From Neoasaia chiangmaiensis (lineage in GTDB: Bacteria > Pseudomonadota > Alphaproteobacteria > Acetobacterales > Acetobacteraceae): a DNA stretch of 64,000 nucleotides. Shown here piece after piece: positions 51,934 to 60,495 of the stretch. The DNA lies in contig NZ_CP014691.1 of the NCBI RefSeq assembly GCF_002005465.1, positions 2,568,501 to 2,632,500 on the forward strand, written 5' to 3'. Position 1 is the first letter of the stretch. Each line of letters starts with the position of its first letter. The notes under the pieces were generated by a model. That model did no database searches. It was not told the DNA's origin and saw only the letters and a program-made list of their open reading frames with translations. A program made the position numbers and the translations under genes.

Positions 51934-54783
51934 TCAGAAGGTTGCGTGCATGGTGAAGAGCACCGTCGCGGGTTGCCCCGCCAGGCCATCGGCGAACAGC
52001 GAGCCGCAACCGTAGTTGCTTTTCGCCAGTCCCGCCCAGGAAGACGATCCGCTTGGCAAGCCCGCATTGCTGAAGCCCGCCGGCGTTCCGGTGAACTTGC
52101 CGCACGATCCGGGTGTAATCTGGCGATATTTGTACTGCCAGTAGAACGTGTTGAAGAGGTTCTGGATGTTGATGTCGAAGTTCAGCTTCTTCAGGGGGCC
52201 GAGATTCTTGATGGGTAGCGTGTAGTTCATGTCCAGATTGAAGATCACGTAAGGCGCGATCCCGCCGTTACGGTCGAAGACGGTCTGGCCGGTGACGAAG
52301 TTGTAGTAATTGTAGGTGCCGTAGGCGCCGCGTGCCGCTGAAATGGGGCCGAGATTGCTGTAGAGGCCGCCGACATCCGTCGTCGTGTATTGGTGGCCGG
52401 TATAATAGCCCTGGAACCGGATGTTCAGGTCGTCGTGCGGGGTGAAGGCGCTGCGATGATGATAGTCCACGCCGAACTGCGCCGTCCATTGCGGAACACC
52501 TGTGACGGGGGTGCCGCGTTGCGCCAGGCCGAACTGGTCTTCCTGCACTGTGACACTGGCCGGGTTGGTTGCGAGGTAACGCGAGCGGTTATGCGAGAAG
52601 TTGCCGAACAACTGCCATTCATGCGTCATCTGGTAAGTGACGGAGACTTCCTGGCCCTGCATCTGGCGCTTGCCGAGATTGTTGTAGTCGGACAGCCCGG
52701 CATAGGGGCCGCTCTGATATGAGAAGTATCCGAAATCGTGATCGATTTTCTGATAGTAGTAATCGGCCGAGACGGCCCAGCGGCCGGTATTGTACTTCAC
52801 GCCGCCTTCAGCCATGTGGACGATCGATGCGTTCGGCGGTTCGGCCGAGACGGCTTGCGGTGTGAAGTCGGTAACGGGCGCATAGAGCGCGGACTCGCCG
52901 AAGCTGCCGTAGAGCGAAACGCCGCGCAGGGCAGGCAGCACCTTGTCGAGATCATAGGTCGCATTGACGAAAGGAAGGTAGTTCTCGTCCCATTTGCGAG
53001 CATGATAATGCCCGACGCCGCAGGAATATTGTTGGCAATATGCCGTTGCCATATCCGCCGCCGTCGGTGTGCCGCCGACGATTCCGCTGCCGGTTATGCT
53101 GGAATTCGTGCCCTGCACCGTGACGCCCGGCGTGATATGCAGCGTGTTGTGCAGCAGGTCGATCTTGTCCTGGAAATATCCCATGAAGATCGTGCGCTGC
53201 GTGCCGCCGTTATAGCCGGAAACAAGGTTTTCCGCCGTTCGTGGCACGTATTTGTCGCCACCATACCAGGTTGGCGTCGCGTTTTGCGTTTCGCGGGCGA
53301 ACAGGCCGCCGATATGGATCGTGTTGCGAATGCCGAAGATATCGGGCGGTGTGATCGACAGGCGCGGCTGGATGCCGATCGTGTCGTTGTGGGTATATGA
53401 AACGTAGGAGTTGTAGCCGCAGGGCGTGGCGGAGCCGGCATTATGCCATGCCTGCACCAGCGAGGACGGGCAGTTGCCGGTGTTATTGTATTGAGCGTTG
53501 CCGTTATACGGATACATCGTTGGCGAGTAGAAATAGCCGCCGCCATAAGGATCGCTGGCCGGCATGTAGTAGCTCTGCTCACCGAACGAGGCTGCCGACT
53601 GGTTGAACGGGTTGGCGCCGTTCAGCGTGTAGGGCGTGGTGCCGCCGTTGATCGGATAGATCGACGGATCGCTCCACTGCGATGTGGTGGAATCGCTGTA
53701 ACGCCAGAAGCCGGTCAGGCCGGCAGTAAGATAATCGTTGATATACGTTTCGTTCTTCAGGATCAGCGTGAAGTAATCGTTCTTCTGGCGTGTCGATTCG
53801 AGATCCGTCGGGAAATTATAATATTTGCCGTATTTCTGGAGATACGACATCGGGATCGGCTCTGGCGTGATCAGGGCATTGCCCGTGTTGTAGATGGCCG
53901 TGGCCTGGAACAGCGATTGGCCTTCGTCGTAAGGCTTGTCGAACGCGCCCTCGAAGCTGTTGTAACGCGACGGCGTATGCTCGATGTAGCCGCTGTTCTG
54001 CATGTTGTCGTATTGCACCATCAGCTTCGGTGCATCGACGCCATGCCCCAGCATGCCGTCCATCTGGCCGGTATCGGCGCGCATGCCTTCCTGCCACGTA
54101 TTGTAGTTGCCGACCGCACCGAAAACGTCGAGCTGGCGTTTGTCGTTCGGGCGGGCGGTTGTGTAGGCGACCGTGCCGCCGATCGTGCCGAAGGTATTGT
54201 GGTCGGGATAGGCGACGCCGGGATAGAGCGAGACGCCATTGATCTGCGTCATGTTGAACGGGCCGCCGGCGATGTTCTGAAGGTAGCCGCCTGCGCCGCC
54301 GTTCAGCAGGTCCTGCATCGGCACGCCGTCGAGCGTGGAGGCGGTTTCCGACCCGCGCGCGCCGCGGATGGACATCACCGGTTCATTATTGCCGAGACCC
54401 TGCTGGTAGACATAGACGGAAGGCGCGTTGCGAAGCAGCGAGACCACGCTGCCGGTGGCGCCGGTCTGTCGGATTTGCGCCGCGCCGATTTCCGTAACGG
54501 CTGATGGGCTGTCCTTTTCGCGCAGCAGGCGACGCATGGCGCGGACCTGGATGCTTTCGCTACCGCCACTGACCGACCCGATGCTGGTCGATGCCTGAGC
54601 GGTGGGCGCCAGCGCCGCTGAAGCATTGGCAGGGCCGGCATTTTTATTGGCCGGCGCCGTGCCTGACGTGGCGGGGTGATGCGTTGTGTGACGATTCGTA
54701 TGCTTGTGTGTGCTGGTGGTCGTCTGCGCCTGCGCTGTTGTGAATGCGGCCAGGACGGTCGCACCGAGGAGGGAGGGGCGCAT
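51934..54783 (-). CDS. TonB-dependent outer-membrane receptor with His/Thr-rich N-terminal extension
   Basis: The ATG at 54783 gives a 949-residue precursor with a Sec signal peptide (ending TTAQAQ) and then a His/Thr-rich segment (THKHTNRHTTHHP). The plug shows IRQTGATGSVVSLLRNAPSV and MSIRGARGSETASTLDGVP. A barrel of about 22 strands follows, ending in a Phe. Barrel and plug lengths are longer than in the first receptor. It imports an unknown substrate with TonB energy. The AT-rich upstream gap separates it from a divergent aminotransferase gene; no Shine-Dalgarno is obvious, so the start is uncertain. Confidence 0.9.
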   Translation of the reverse strand: MRPSLLGATVLAAFTTAQAQTTTSTHKHTNRHTTHHPATSGTAPANKNAGPANASAALAPTAQASTSIGSVSGGSESIQVRAMRRLLREKDSPSAVTEIGAAQIRQTGATGSVVSLLRNAPSVYVYQQGLGNNEPVMSIRGARGSETASTLDGVPMQDLLNGGAGGYLQNIAGGPFNMTQINGVSLYPGVAYPDHNTFGTIGGTVAYTTARPNDKRQLDVFGAVGNYNTWQEGMRADTGQMDGMLGHGVDAPKLMVQYDNMQNSGYIEHTPSRYNSFEGAFDKPYDEGQSLFQATAIYNTGNALITPEPIPMSYLQKYGKYYNFPTDLESTRQKNDYFTLILKNETYINDYLTAGLTGFWRYSDSTTSQWSDPSIYPINGGTTPYTLNGANPFNQSAASFGEQSYYMPASDPYGGGYFYSPTMYPYNGNAQYNNTGNCPSSLVQAWHNAGSATPCGYNSYVSYTHNDTIGIQPRLSITPPDIFGIRNTIHIGGLFARETQNATPTWYGGDKYVPRTAENLVSGYNGGTQRTIFMGYFQDKIDLLHNTLHITPGVTVQGTNSSITGSGIVGGTPTAADMATAYCQQYSCGVGHYHARKWDENYLPFVNATYDLDKVLPALRGVSLYGSFGESALYAPVTDFTPQAVSAEPPNASIVHMAEGGVKYNTGRWAVSADYYYQKIDHDFGYFSYQSGPYAGLSDYNNLGKRQMQGQEVSVTYQMTHEWQLFGNFSHNRSRYLATNPASVTVQEDQFGLAQRGTPVTGVPQWTAQFGVDYHHRSAFTPHDDLNIRFQGYYTGHQYTTTDVGGLYSNLGPISAARGAYGTYNYYNFVTGQTVFDRNGGIAPYVIFNLDMNYTLPIKNLGPLKKLNFDINIQNLFNTFYWQYKYRQITPGSCGKFTGTPAGFSNAGLPSGSSSWAGLAKSNYGCGSLFADGLAGQPATVLFTMHATF

Positions 54784-55091
54784 GTATGAGCGTGAGTGTC
54801 GTCGCGCTCGAAGGCATTCAGAAAAGGCCAAGGGCTTTCCCTTTATGTCATGAATTTTCGGATCTCTCTCCGGAATGGCAGCGAAAATGCTGAAGCAGGA
54901 CATATTCTGCAATACTACAAACATGTAACGAAATGTGTACGGTTTTCTTTGTTGCGCACTTGTCACATAAAGTGGTTTTTTCGGATTGGATGCCGTGCCA
55001 ATGGTTGCTTCAGGATTGGGGGACGAGGGGCTTGGCGTCGAGGCTCGAGGCAGGGCATCATGGCGGTCTGCCGACAGACCGAGGACTGCTC
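54784..55091. promoter_or_regulatory. Divergent TonB receptor/aminotransferase intergenic region
   Basis: This 308-bp gap is AT-richer than its surroundings, mainly at 54890-54985. It must hold both promoters. An aminotransferase ribosome site (GAGG, before CTGCTC) closes it. No cobalamin or other known riboswitch core was recognised. Confidence 0.4.
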
Positions 55092-56258
55092 ATGAAATCG
55101 CCCAATAATTATCTTGCAGGTTTGCCGACGACGATCTTCACGGTCATGTCGCAACTGGCGGTCGAGCATGATGCCGTCAACCTGGGGCAGGGCTTTCCGG
55201 ATACCGAAGGACCGGCGGCGTTGATCGATGCCGCGGCAGATGCCCTGCGGGACAATCGCAATCAATATGCGCCGCTGACCGGTTTGCCCGAATTGCGGGA
55301 AGCTGTTGCCCGCAGCAATGCGCGTTCCTATGGGCTGTCGGTCGATCCGGATCGGGAGGTCGTTGTCACCTCGGGCGCGACGGAGGCGATCGCGGCGTGC
55401 CTGATGGCCGTGGTCGAGTCGGGTGACGAGGTCGTGCTCATCGAGCCGCTTTACGATACTTATCTGCCGGTCCTGCGGATGATCGGCGCGACGCCGCGTT
55501 GCGTGCGGCTGCATCCGCCCGAATGGACGCTGGTGGCGGATGAACTGCGCGCGGCGTTCGGCACGAAGACAAAGGCGATTTTGCTGAACTCGCCGATGAA
55601 TCCGAGCGGCAAGGTGTTCAGTGTCGCGGAGCTGGACCTGATTGCCGATCTGGTGCGGGAGTTCGATGCCTATGCCGTTTGCGACGAAGTTTACGAACAT
55701 CTGACGTTCGGCGTGGCGCATGTGCCGCTGATGACACGTCCCGGCATGCGTGAACGTTGCATGCGGATCGGCAGCGCGGGCAAGAGCTTCTCGCTGACCG
55801 GCTGGAAGGTCGGGTATGTGACGGCGCCCCCGGCACTGGCGGCGCTGGTGGCGAAGGCGCACCAGTTGCTGGTCTTCGCAACCGCGCCCAATCTCCAGCG
55901 CGCCGTGGCGGTGGGATTGAATCTGGAGGAGGATTACTTCCACGAACTGGCAGACGACCTGCGGCGCAAGCGGGATCTGCTGGCCACGGGGCTGCACGCA
56001 TTGGGTTTTCCCACCCTTCCGGCGGATGGAAGTTATTTCGTGGTGGCCGATATCAGTCGGCATGCCGAAGGACGGGACGACGTGGCGTTCTGTCGCGATC
56101 TGGTGCGGACGGCACGCGTCGCCGCAATTCCGGTATCCGCCTTCTATGCGCCGGATGGCCCTGAGCCGCCCCGCCATCTCATCCGTTTCGCTTTCTGCAA
56201 GCGTGAGGCGGTGTTGCAGGAAGCCCTGTCGCGTCTGGGTGGTGTGTTTCGCGGGTGA
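55092..56258 (+). CDS. Class I/II PLP-dependent aminotransferase
   Basis: The 388-residue enzyme starts at the ATG at 55092. Fold-type I aminotransferase marks are VNLGQGFPDTEGP, RNQYAPLTGLPELREA, TSGATEAIAA, LNSPMNPSGKVF and CDEVYEHLTF. The PLP lysine lies in SAGKSFSLTGWKVGY. This branch includes kynurenine/glutamine transaminases and YbdL methionine aminotransferase. The stop overlaps the next gene by 4 bp (GTGA). Exact amino acid substrate is not readable. Confidence 0.9.
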   Translation: MKSPNNYLAGLPTTIFTVMSQLAVEHDAVNLGQGFPDTEGPAALIDAAADALRDNRNQYAPLTGLPELREAVARSNARSYGLSVDPDREVVVTSGATEAIAACLMAVVESGDEVVLIEPLYDTYLPVLRMIGATPRCVRLHPPEWTLVADELRAAFGTKTKAILLNSPMNPSGKVFSVAELDLIADLVREFDAYAVCDEVYEHLTFGVAHVPLMTRPGMRERCMRIGSAGKSFSLTGWKVGYVTAPPALAALVAKAHQLLVFATAPNLQRAVAVGLNLEEDYFHELADDLRRKRDLLATGLHALGFPTLPADGSYFVVADISRHAEGRDDVAFCRDLVRTARVAAIPVSAFYAPDGPEPPRHLIRFAFCKREAVLQEALSRLGGVFRG

Positions 56259-57412
56259 TCGTGGTGAATGACGAGCCGGGGTCGTTCTGGCGGCTCCTGC
56301 TGTTCTCATACGCGACGAATGTCGTGGTCCTGGCCGTCTATATCCTGATCGCGCATGCGTTCGACGGTTTCGTCTATTCCGCCTGCCGGTGGGATTGCGG
56401 CTGGTATCTCGGTATTGCATCGCAGGGCTATGACACGGCGTTACGCTCCGGTCCGACGGATAACGGACAGGCGAACTGGGCCTTTTTCCCGGCTTTTCCC
56501 TTGCTGCTCCACGCTATCGAGGCATTGACGGGCTGGCCCGGGCAACGCTGTGGGGTCCTGCTGAACAATGCGCTTTTGCCGCTGATGGCGGCGCTGATTG
56601 CGCGGTATGCCTGGCGGCGGGCGGCGGTGGATCAGTGTCTGACGGTCCTGATCGCCGCCATGTTTCCATACAGCCTGTATTTCCGCGTTCCCTATACCGA
56701 GACGCTCTATGGGACGTTACTGATCGGCCTTTTGTTGTTGTTGCGCGCGAACCGGTTGGGCTGGGCTGCGGTCTGCGCGGCATGCTTCACCGCGACGCGC
56801 CCGACCGGCGCGCCGATCCTCGCATTGATAGGCATTGCGAAATGCTGGCAACAGGGTGTGCCGTTTTTTCCGCTGTCGAAGCATGCGCGCAGGAGCATGG
56901 CTACCATCGGGCGTTGTGTCGTGCTGGGAGCGGCCGGCGGAATCGGGCTGCTGGCGTATATGACGTATCTGCATGTGCATGTCGGTGATGCCTGGGCGTT
57001 CAAGCACATCGAGGCGGCATGGGGACGACATGGCGGCAACCCGGTCGGCAATATCCTGCAAGGCCTGCGTGCAAACGATCTGACGATACGCGCCTTCCTG
57101 CCGGGACGGGAGATGAGCCAGCGTTATCTGGCTCTCTGTTGTATTGCCGGATGTGTGCTGGTGGCGTGGGGAATTCTGACGCGCCTCTGGCTTGAGGCCG
57201 GAATTGTCCTGACAACCATGTTGCTTGCGACATCGACCTGCTTGTGGTCGTCCGCGCGGTATCTTTTCGCCAACCCTGCCATGCTGGTTCTGGTTGCCGC
57301 CGCCGCGCAGCGCCTTTCGGCGCAATGGCGTGCTGTATTCCTGTGTTTTTGCGCAATGATCCAGGTATTGTTCGTCGTTCTCTGGTATCAGGGCGCACGT
57401 TTTCTGATGTAG
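56255..57412 (+). CDS. PIG-V-like GT-C membrane mannosyltransferase
   Basis: A GTG start within the aminotransferase stop gives 385 residues with about nine membrane helices. The key motif CRWDCGWYLGIASQGYD resembles the WDAxWYxxIAxxGY loop of PIG-V/GT76-like GT-C enzymes, with Asp47 as the likely catalytic acid; ANWAFFPAFPLLLHA follows. It would transfer a sugar from a polyprenyl-phosphate donor in the periplasm. The downstream GT2 gene could make that donor. Confidence 0.75.
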   Translation: MIVVNDEPGSFWRLLLFSYATNVVVLAVYILIAHAFDGFVYSACRWDCGWYLGIASQGYDTALRSGPTDNGQANWAFFPAFPLLLHAIEALTGWPGQRCGVLLNNALLPLMAALIARYAWRRAAVDQCLTVLIAAMFPYSLYFRVPYTETLYGTLLIGLLLLLRANRLGWAAVCAACFTATRPTGAPILALIGIAKCWQQGVPFFPLSKHARRSMATIGRCVVLGAAGGIGLLAYMTYLHVHVGDAWAFKHIEAAWGRHGGNPVGNILQGLRANDLTIRAFLPGREMSQRYLALCCIAGCVLVAWGILTRLWLEAGIVLTTMLLATSTCLWSSARYLFANPAMLVLVAAAAQRLSAQWRAVFLCFCAMIQVLFVVLWYQGARFLM

Positions 57413-57440
57413 ATCTCTGATTGCCGCATTAAGGGAAGTT

Positions 57441-58421
57441 ATGACAGCTTATCGTCTGGATGTCGTGATCCCGTGTTTCAACGAGGACGACAACCTTCCC
57501 GTTACCCTGCCGCGGATCGTGTCCTTTCTCGATGAAGTGCAGGCCGATCCGCAAATTGAGATGACGCAATGGCGGGTTATTCTGGTCGATGATGGCAGTA
57601 CGGATAAGACATGGGACTGTATTCTGGCGCACTGCGTGCCGGGGCGGATCAGCGGCATTAAGCTCTCGCGGAATTTCGGGCATCAGAGTGCCATGCTGGC
57701 GGGTCTGACGCATGCCGATGCGGATGCGGTGATTACCATGGATTCGGACCTTCAGGACGATATTCTGGTGGTTCGCGACATGCTGCTGGCATTTCAGAAC
57801 GGTTTCGATCTGGCGCTTGGCGTGCGTTCGGCCCGGGATACGGATACCGCTTTCAAGCGTGGTACGGCCCGCCTGTATTATCGCCTGCTGAATGCCATGG
57901 GCACCGATGCCGTCGAGGATCACGCGGATTACCGCCTGATGTCGCAGCGTGCGCTACGCGCCTTGCTGGCGCATGATGAGGTCAACCTGTTCATCAGGGG
58001 CCTCATCCCGGCGATCGGCTTCAGGGTTTCCATCATTCCGTATGTGCGTCAGGCACGGGAAATCGGCGAGAGCAAATACACGCTGCGGAAGATGCTTCTT
58101 CTCGCCATTGATGGGATCACGTCTTTTTCCGTCATGCCGCTGCGGCTGATCGCGCTGATCGGCGTCGTCGTGTTCATGTTTGCGCTGGCGACGGGCGGTG
58201 CCGTTCTGGTGGAGCGGCTTTTCTTCGCCAATCGTGTCGTGCCCGGCTGGGCGTCGATACTCTTGCCCTTGCTGGCGTTGGGTGGGGTGCAGCTTCTTTC
58301 CCTCGGTGTGTTGGGGGAATATGTCGGCAAGATCTATCTGGAGACGAAGCGCCGGCCGCGCTTCATTATCGAGACAGTTCATGACGACACGTCGGCAGGA
58401 GACGGCGATCAGCGCCGCTGA
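57441..58421 (+). CDS. Membrane-anchored GT2 polyprenyl-phosphate glycosyltransferase (GtrB/ArnC type)
   Basis: The 326-residue protein has a GT-A domain: LDVVIPCFNEDDNL, ILVDDGSTDKTW, LSRNFGHQSAML and TMDSDLQDD. Two C-terminal membrane helices (about 235-260 and 270-295), as in GtrB and ArnC, follow the IGESKYTLRKMLLLAIDGI amphipathic segment. It loads undecaprenyl phosphate with a hexose or similar sugar. It lies 28 bp after the PIG-V-like gene and should feed it. Its end overlaps the convergent ArsR gene by 13 bp. Confidence 0.9.
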   Translation: MTAYRLDVVIPCFNEDDNLPVTLPRIVSFLDEVQADPQIEMTQWRVILVDDGSTDKTWDCILAHCVPGRISGIKLSRNFGHQSAMLAGLTHADADAVITMDSDLQDDILVVRDMLLAFQNGFDLALGVRSARDTDTAFKRGTARLYYRLLNAMGTDAVEDHADYRLMSQRALRALLAHDEVNLFIRGLIPAIGFRVSIIPYVRQAREIGESKYTLRKMLLLAIDGITSFSVMPLRLIALIGVVVFMFALATGGAVLVERLFFANRVVPGWASILLPLLALGGVQLLSLGVLGEYVGKIYLETKRRPRFIIETVHDDTSAGDGDQRR

Positions 58422-58786
58422 GAATGCACCTGCGCGAAGACCGCGCCGCCTGTGGGGTTTTCCAGAGGTCTGGGCGATGTCGATCCGGCCTGCCGCTGGC
58501 ATGACGGATCGAGGATTCGCATAAGGTCCTGGGCGCGGTGACGATGGAGATCGTCCGAAAAACGATAGAGCACGGTGCGTGAGGCGCGTGATGTCGTCAG
58601 CACGCCAGCCCGTCGCAATTCGCCGAGTTGCTGGCTGAGCGTGGGTTGCCGGATGCCACTGCGCGTTTCGATATCGCTGACGGGCAGTGCGCCATCGAGC
58701 AGGAGCGAAAGGATCAGCAGGCGTTGCGGCTGCGCGTAGAGCCGGAGTTGTTCGGTCAGGTCGCGGGCGCGCTCGGGTGTGATCAT
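58409..58786 (-). CDS. ArsR-family repressor, BigR/SqrR-like
   Basis: Starting at the ATG that overlaps the peroxiredoxin stop by 4 bp, the protein has 125 residues. The winged helix is LYAQPQRLLILSLLLDGALPV, VSDIETRSGIRQPTLSQQLGEL and a wing at TVLYRF. The context, a sulfide-oxidation operon in divergent orientation, and the RQPTLSQQLGxLR helix fit BigR/SqrR persulfide sensors. Those use two cysteines; here only Cys96 is present, and Ser27 occupies the likely position of the first Cys. It probably represses both sides of the gap. Confidence 0.85.
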   Translation of the reverse strand: MITPERARDLTEQLRLYAQPQRLLILSLLLDGALPVSDIETRSGIRQPTLSQQLGELRRAGVLTTSRASRTVLYRFSDDLHRHRAQDLMRILDPSCQRQAGSTSPRPLENPTGGAVFAQVHSQRR

Positions 58787-59430
58787 GGCGCGTCGTTTCG
58801 CAATTGATGGAACCATGGAGCGTTGTCGCCGGGCATGGCGTCTTGCGACAGTATGCCGGGAGAGAGAACGGGATTGCCTGGCTGCCAGCCTTCCGGGGTG
58901 AGCGCATCGCCCGGCGCCACCCGCTGCAAGGCCCGCAGGGTGCGCAGAATCTCCGAAACGGCGCGGCCGACGGTCATGGGATACCAGAAGATTGCCTGGA
59001 TGATTCCGTCAGGGTCGAGGATGTATGTGGCCCGCACCGTGGCGCTGTCCCGTGCCTGGCTGTCCAGCATCCCGTAGGCGCGTGCGATGGCCATGGAAGG
59101 GTCCTCGATCACCGGAAAGGGTATCCGGACGTCCATCTGTGTGCGGATGGCATCGATCCAGGCGAGATGTGATGGCAGGCTGTCGATCGACAGGCCAATC
59201 AATGTGGCGCCGCAGGCTTCGAAGTCCGGGGCGGCGCGCGAGAAAGCAACGAATTCGCTGGTGCAGACCGGTGTGAAATCGGCAGGGTGCGAAAAGAATA
59301 TGACCCAACGGCCGCGCAACGCCGATAATGATATCTGACCCTTTGTCGAGCGGGCCGTGAAGTCGGGCGCCTCGTCGCCGATCCGGAGCGTCATGGGCGT
59401 GGCAGGCATATTCGAAATGGAATCGGACAT
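58783..59430 (-). CDS. 1-Cys peroxiredoxin (Prx6 type)
   Basis: From the ATG at 59430 the protein has 215 residues. The peroxidatic site is PADFTPVCT with Cys56; the long C-terminal domain beyond residue 160 and ATYILDPDGIIQAIFWYPMTVGR are Prx6-like. A second Cys (73) is not in the resolving position of 2-Cys enzymes. It reduces peroxides, and possibly persulfides, in the cytoplasm. It overlaps the ArsR gene and is divergent from the sulfide operon. Confidence 0.9.
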   Translation of the reverse strand: MSDSISNMPATPMTLRIGDEAPDFTARSTKGQISLSALRGRWVIFFSHPADFTPVCTSEFVAFSRAAPDFEACGATLIGLSIDSLPSHLAWIDAIRTQMDVRIPFPVIEDPSMAIARAYGMLDSQARDSATVRATYILDPDGIIQAIFWYPMTVGRAVSEILRTLRALQRVAPGDALTPEGWQPGNPVLSPGILSQDAMPGDNAPWFHQLRNDAP

Positions 59431-59449
59431 GGCGGATGTCTGTCTTTCC

Positions 59450-59478
59450 TTGACGCAATCGACATACAAACTTATAGA
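59450..59478 (+). promoter_or_regulatory. Candidate promoter of the sulfide operon
   Basis: TTGACG at 59450-59455, a 17-base spacer and TATAGA at 59473-59478 form a near-consensus sigma-70 promoter reading toward the persulfide dioxygenase gene. The predicted transcript start, near 59485, is just upstream of the palindrome at 59495-59513. Confidence 0.65.
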
Positions 59479-59494
59479 AACTCGTTAATTGATA

Positions 59495-59513
59495 GTTTCA
59501 TAAAACATGAAAC
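59495..59513. promoter_or_regulatory. Operator-like palindrome
   Basis: GTTTCAT AAAAC ATGAAAC is a perfect 7-bp inverted repeat with a 5-base centre. A second imperfect pair, AAACT/AGTTT (59478-59482 with 59494-59498), abuts it. It lies right after the plus-strand promoter, in the position of an ArsR-type operator. Confidence 0.6.
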
Positions 59514-59528
59514 AATGGAGTGCAAGCG

Positions 59529-60455
59529 ATGAGCGACGCCAATCTGGCCGCCGCAACGGCACAGATCGAGGCGGTGCGACGCGGTGATAAACCGGCGCCG
59601 ATGATCCGCAGTTTCTTCGACGAACCCACGAATACTGCGACGCATGTCGTGCATGATCCGGCAACGCTGGAAGCGGCCGTGATCGACAGTGTCCTGGATT
59701 ATGAAGCGGCGTCCGGCCGGACGTCCCACTCCACGGCGCAGCAGGTCGTGGATTACGCGCGCGGGCATGGATTGAACGTTGTCTGGCAACTCGAAACGCA
59801 TGCGCATGCCGATCATCTTTCGGCGGCTCCGTGGTTGCAGGAGCAGCTGGGCGGCAAGCTGGCGATCGGCGCGGGCATCGTGGTCGTGCAGGATGTGTTC
59901 GGCAAGATTTTCAATGCGGGCACCGCGTTTCAGCGCGACGGTTCGCAGTTCGACCGGCTTTTCAACGATGGCGATCGTTTCTCCATCGGCGGGATCGAGG
60001 CGATTGCCCTGCACGTGCCCGGCCATACCCCGGCGGACATGGCCTATGTGATCGGCGATGTCGCGTTCGTCGGCGATACGATGTTCATGCCGGATTATGG
60101 CACGGCGCGCGCGGATTTTCCCGGTGGCGATGCGCGGGAGCTCTATCGTTCGATCCGCCGCCTGCTGTCCCTGCCGCGCGAGACGAAGCTGTTTCTCTGC
60201 CATGACTACAAGGCGCCGGGGCGTGACTATTACGCCTGGGAGACGACGGTCGGCGCGGAGCGCGATGGCAATCTCCACGTGCATGACGGGGTGAGTGAAA
60301 ACGATTTCGTTGCGATGCGCACGTCGCGCGACGCGACGCTGTCATTGCCGAAGCTGATCATGCCGTCGGTTCAGGTCAACATGCGTGGTGGCCACCTGCC
60401 GGAAGCCGAGGATAACGGCGTTCAATACATCAAGATTCCGGTCAATCGTCTCTGA
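59529..60455 (+). CDS. blh: Persulfide dioxygenase (ETHE1-like metallo-beta-lactamase fold)
   Basis: The ATG at 59529, with GGAG eight bases upstream, gives 308 residues. The metal site is HAHADH at 91-96, GHTPAD and GDTMFMPDYG, and a later CHDYKAPGR His. This single-iron set is that of ETHE1/Blh persulfide dioxygenases, which convert glutathione persulfide to sulfite. The longer C-terminal tail after residue 250 fits Blh. It is the first gene of the sulfide operon. Confidence 0.92.
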   Translation: MSDANLAAATAQIEAVRRGDKPAPMIRSFFDEPTNTATHVVHDPATLEAAVIDSVLDYEAASGRTSHSTAQQVVDYARGHGLNVVWQLETHAHADHLSAAPWLQEQLGGKLAIGAGIVVVQDVFGKIFNAGTAFQRDGSQFDRLFNDGDRFSIGGIEAIALHVPGHTPADMAYVIGDVAFVGDTMFMPDYGTARADFPGGDARELYRSIRRLLSLPRETKLFLCHDYKAPGRDYYAWETTVGAERDGNLHVHDGVSENDFVAMRTSRDATLSLPKLIMPSVQVNMRGGHLPEAEDNGVQYIKIPVNRL

Positions 60456-60495
60456 TTGCTTTGTTCTGCTCTTTTCAAAAAAGGTATTGATAACA

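Noticed and set aside
54784-55091. Cobalamin riboswitch upstream of the second TonB receptor
   Set aside because: No B12-box-like core or matching fold could be recognised; the region is simply AT-rich.
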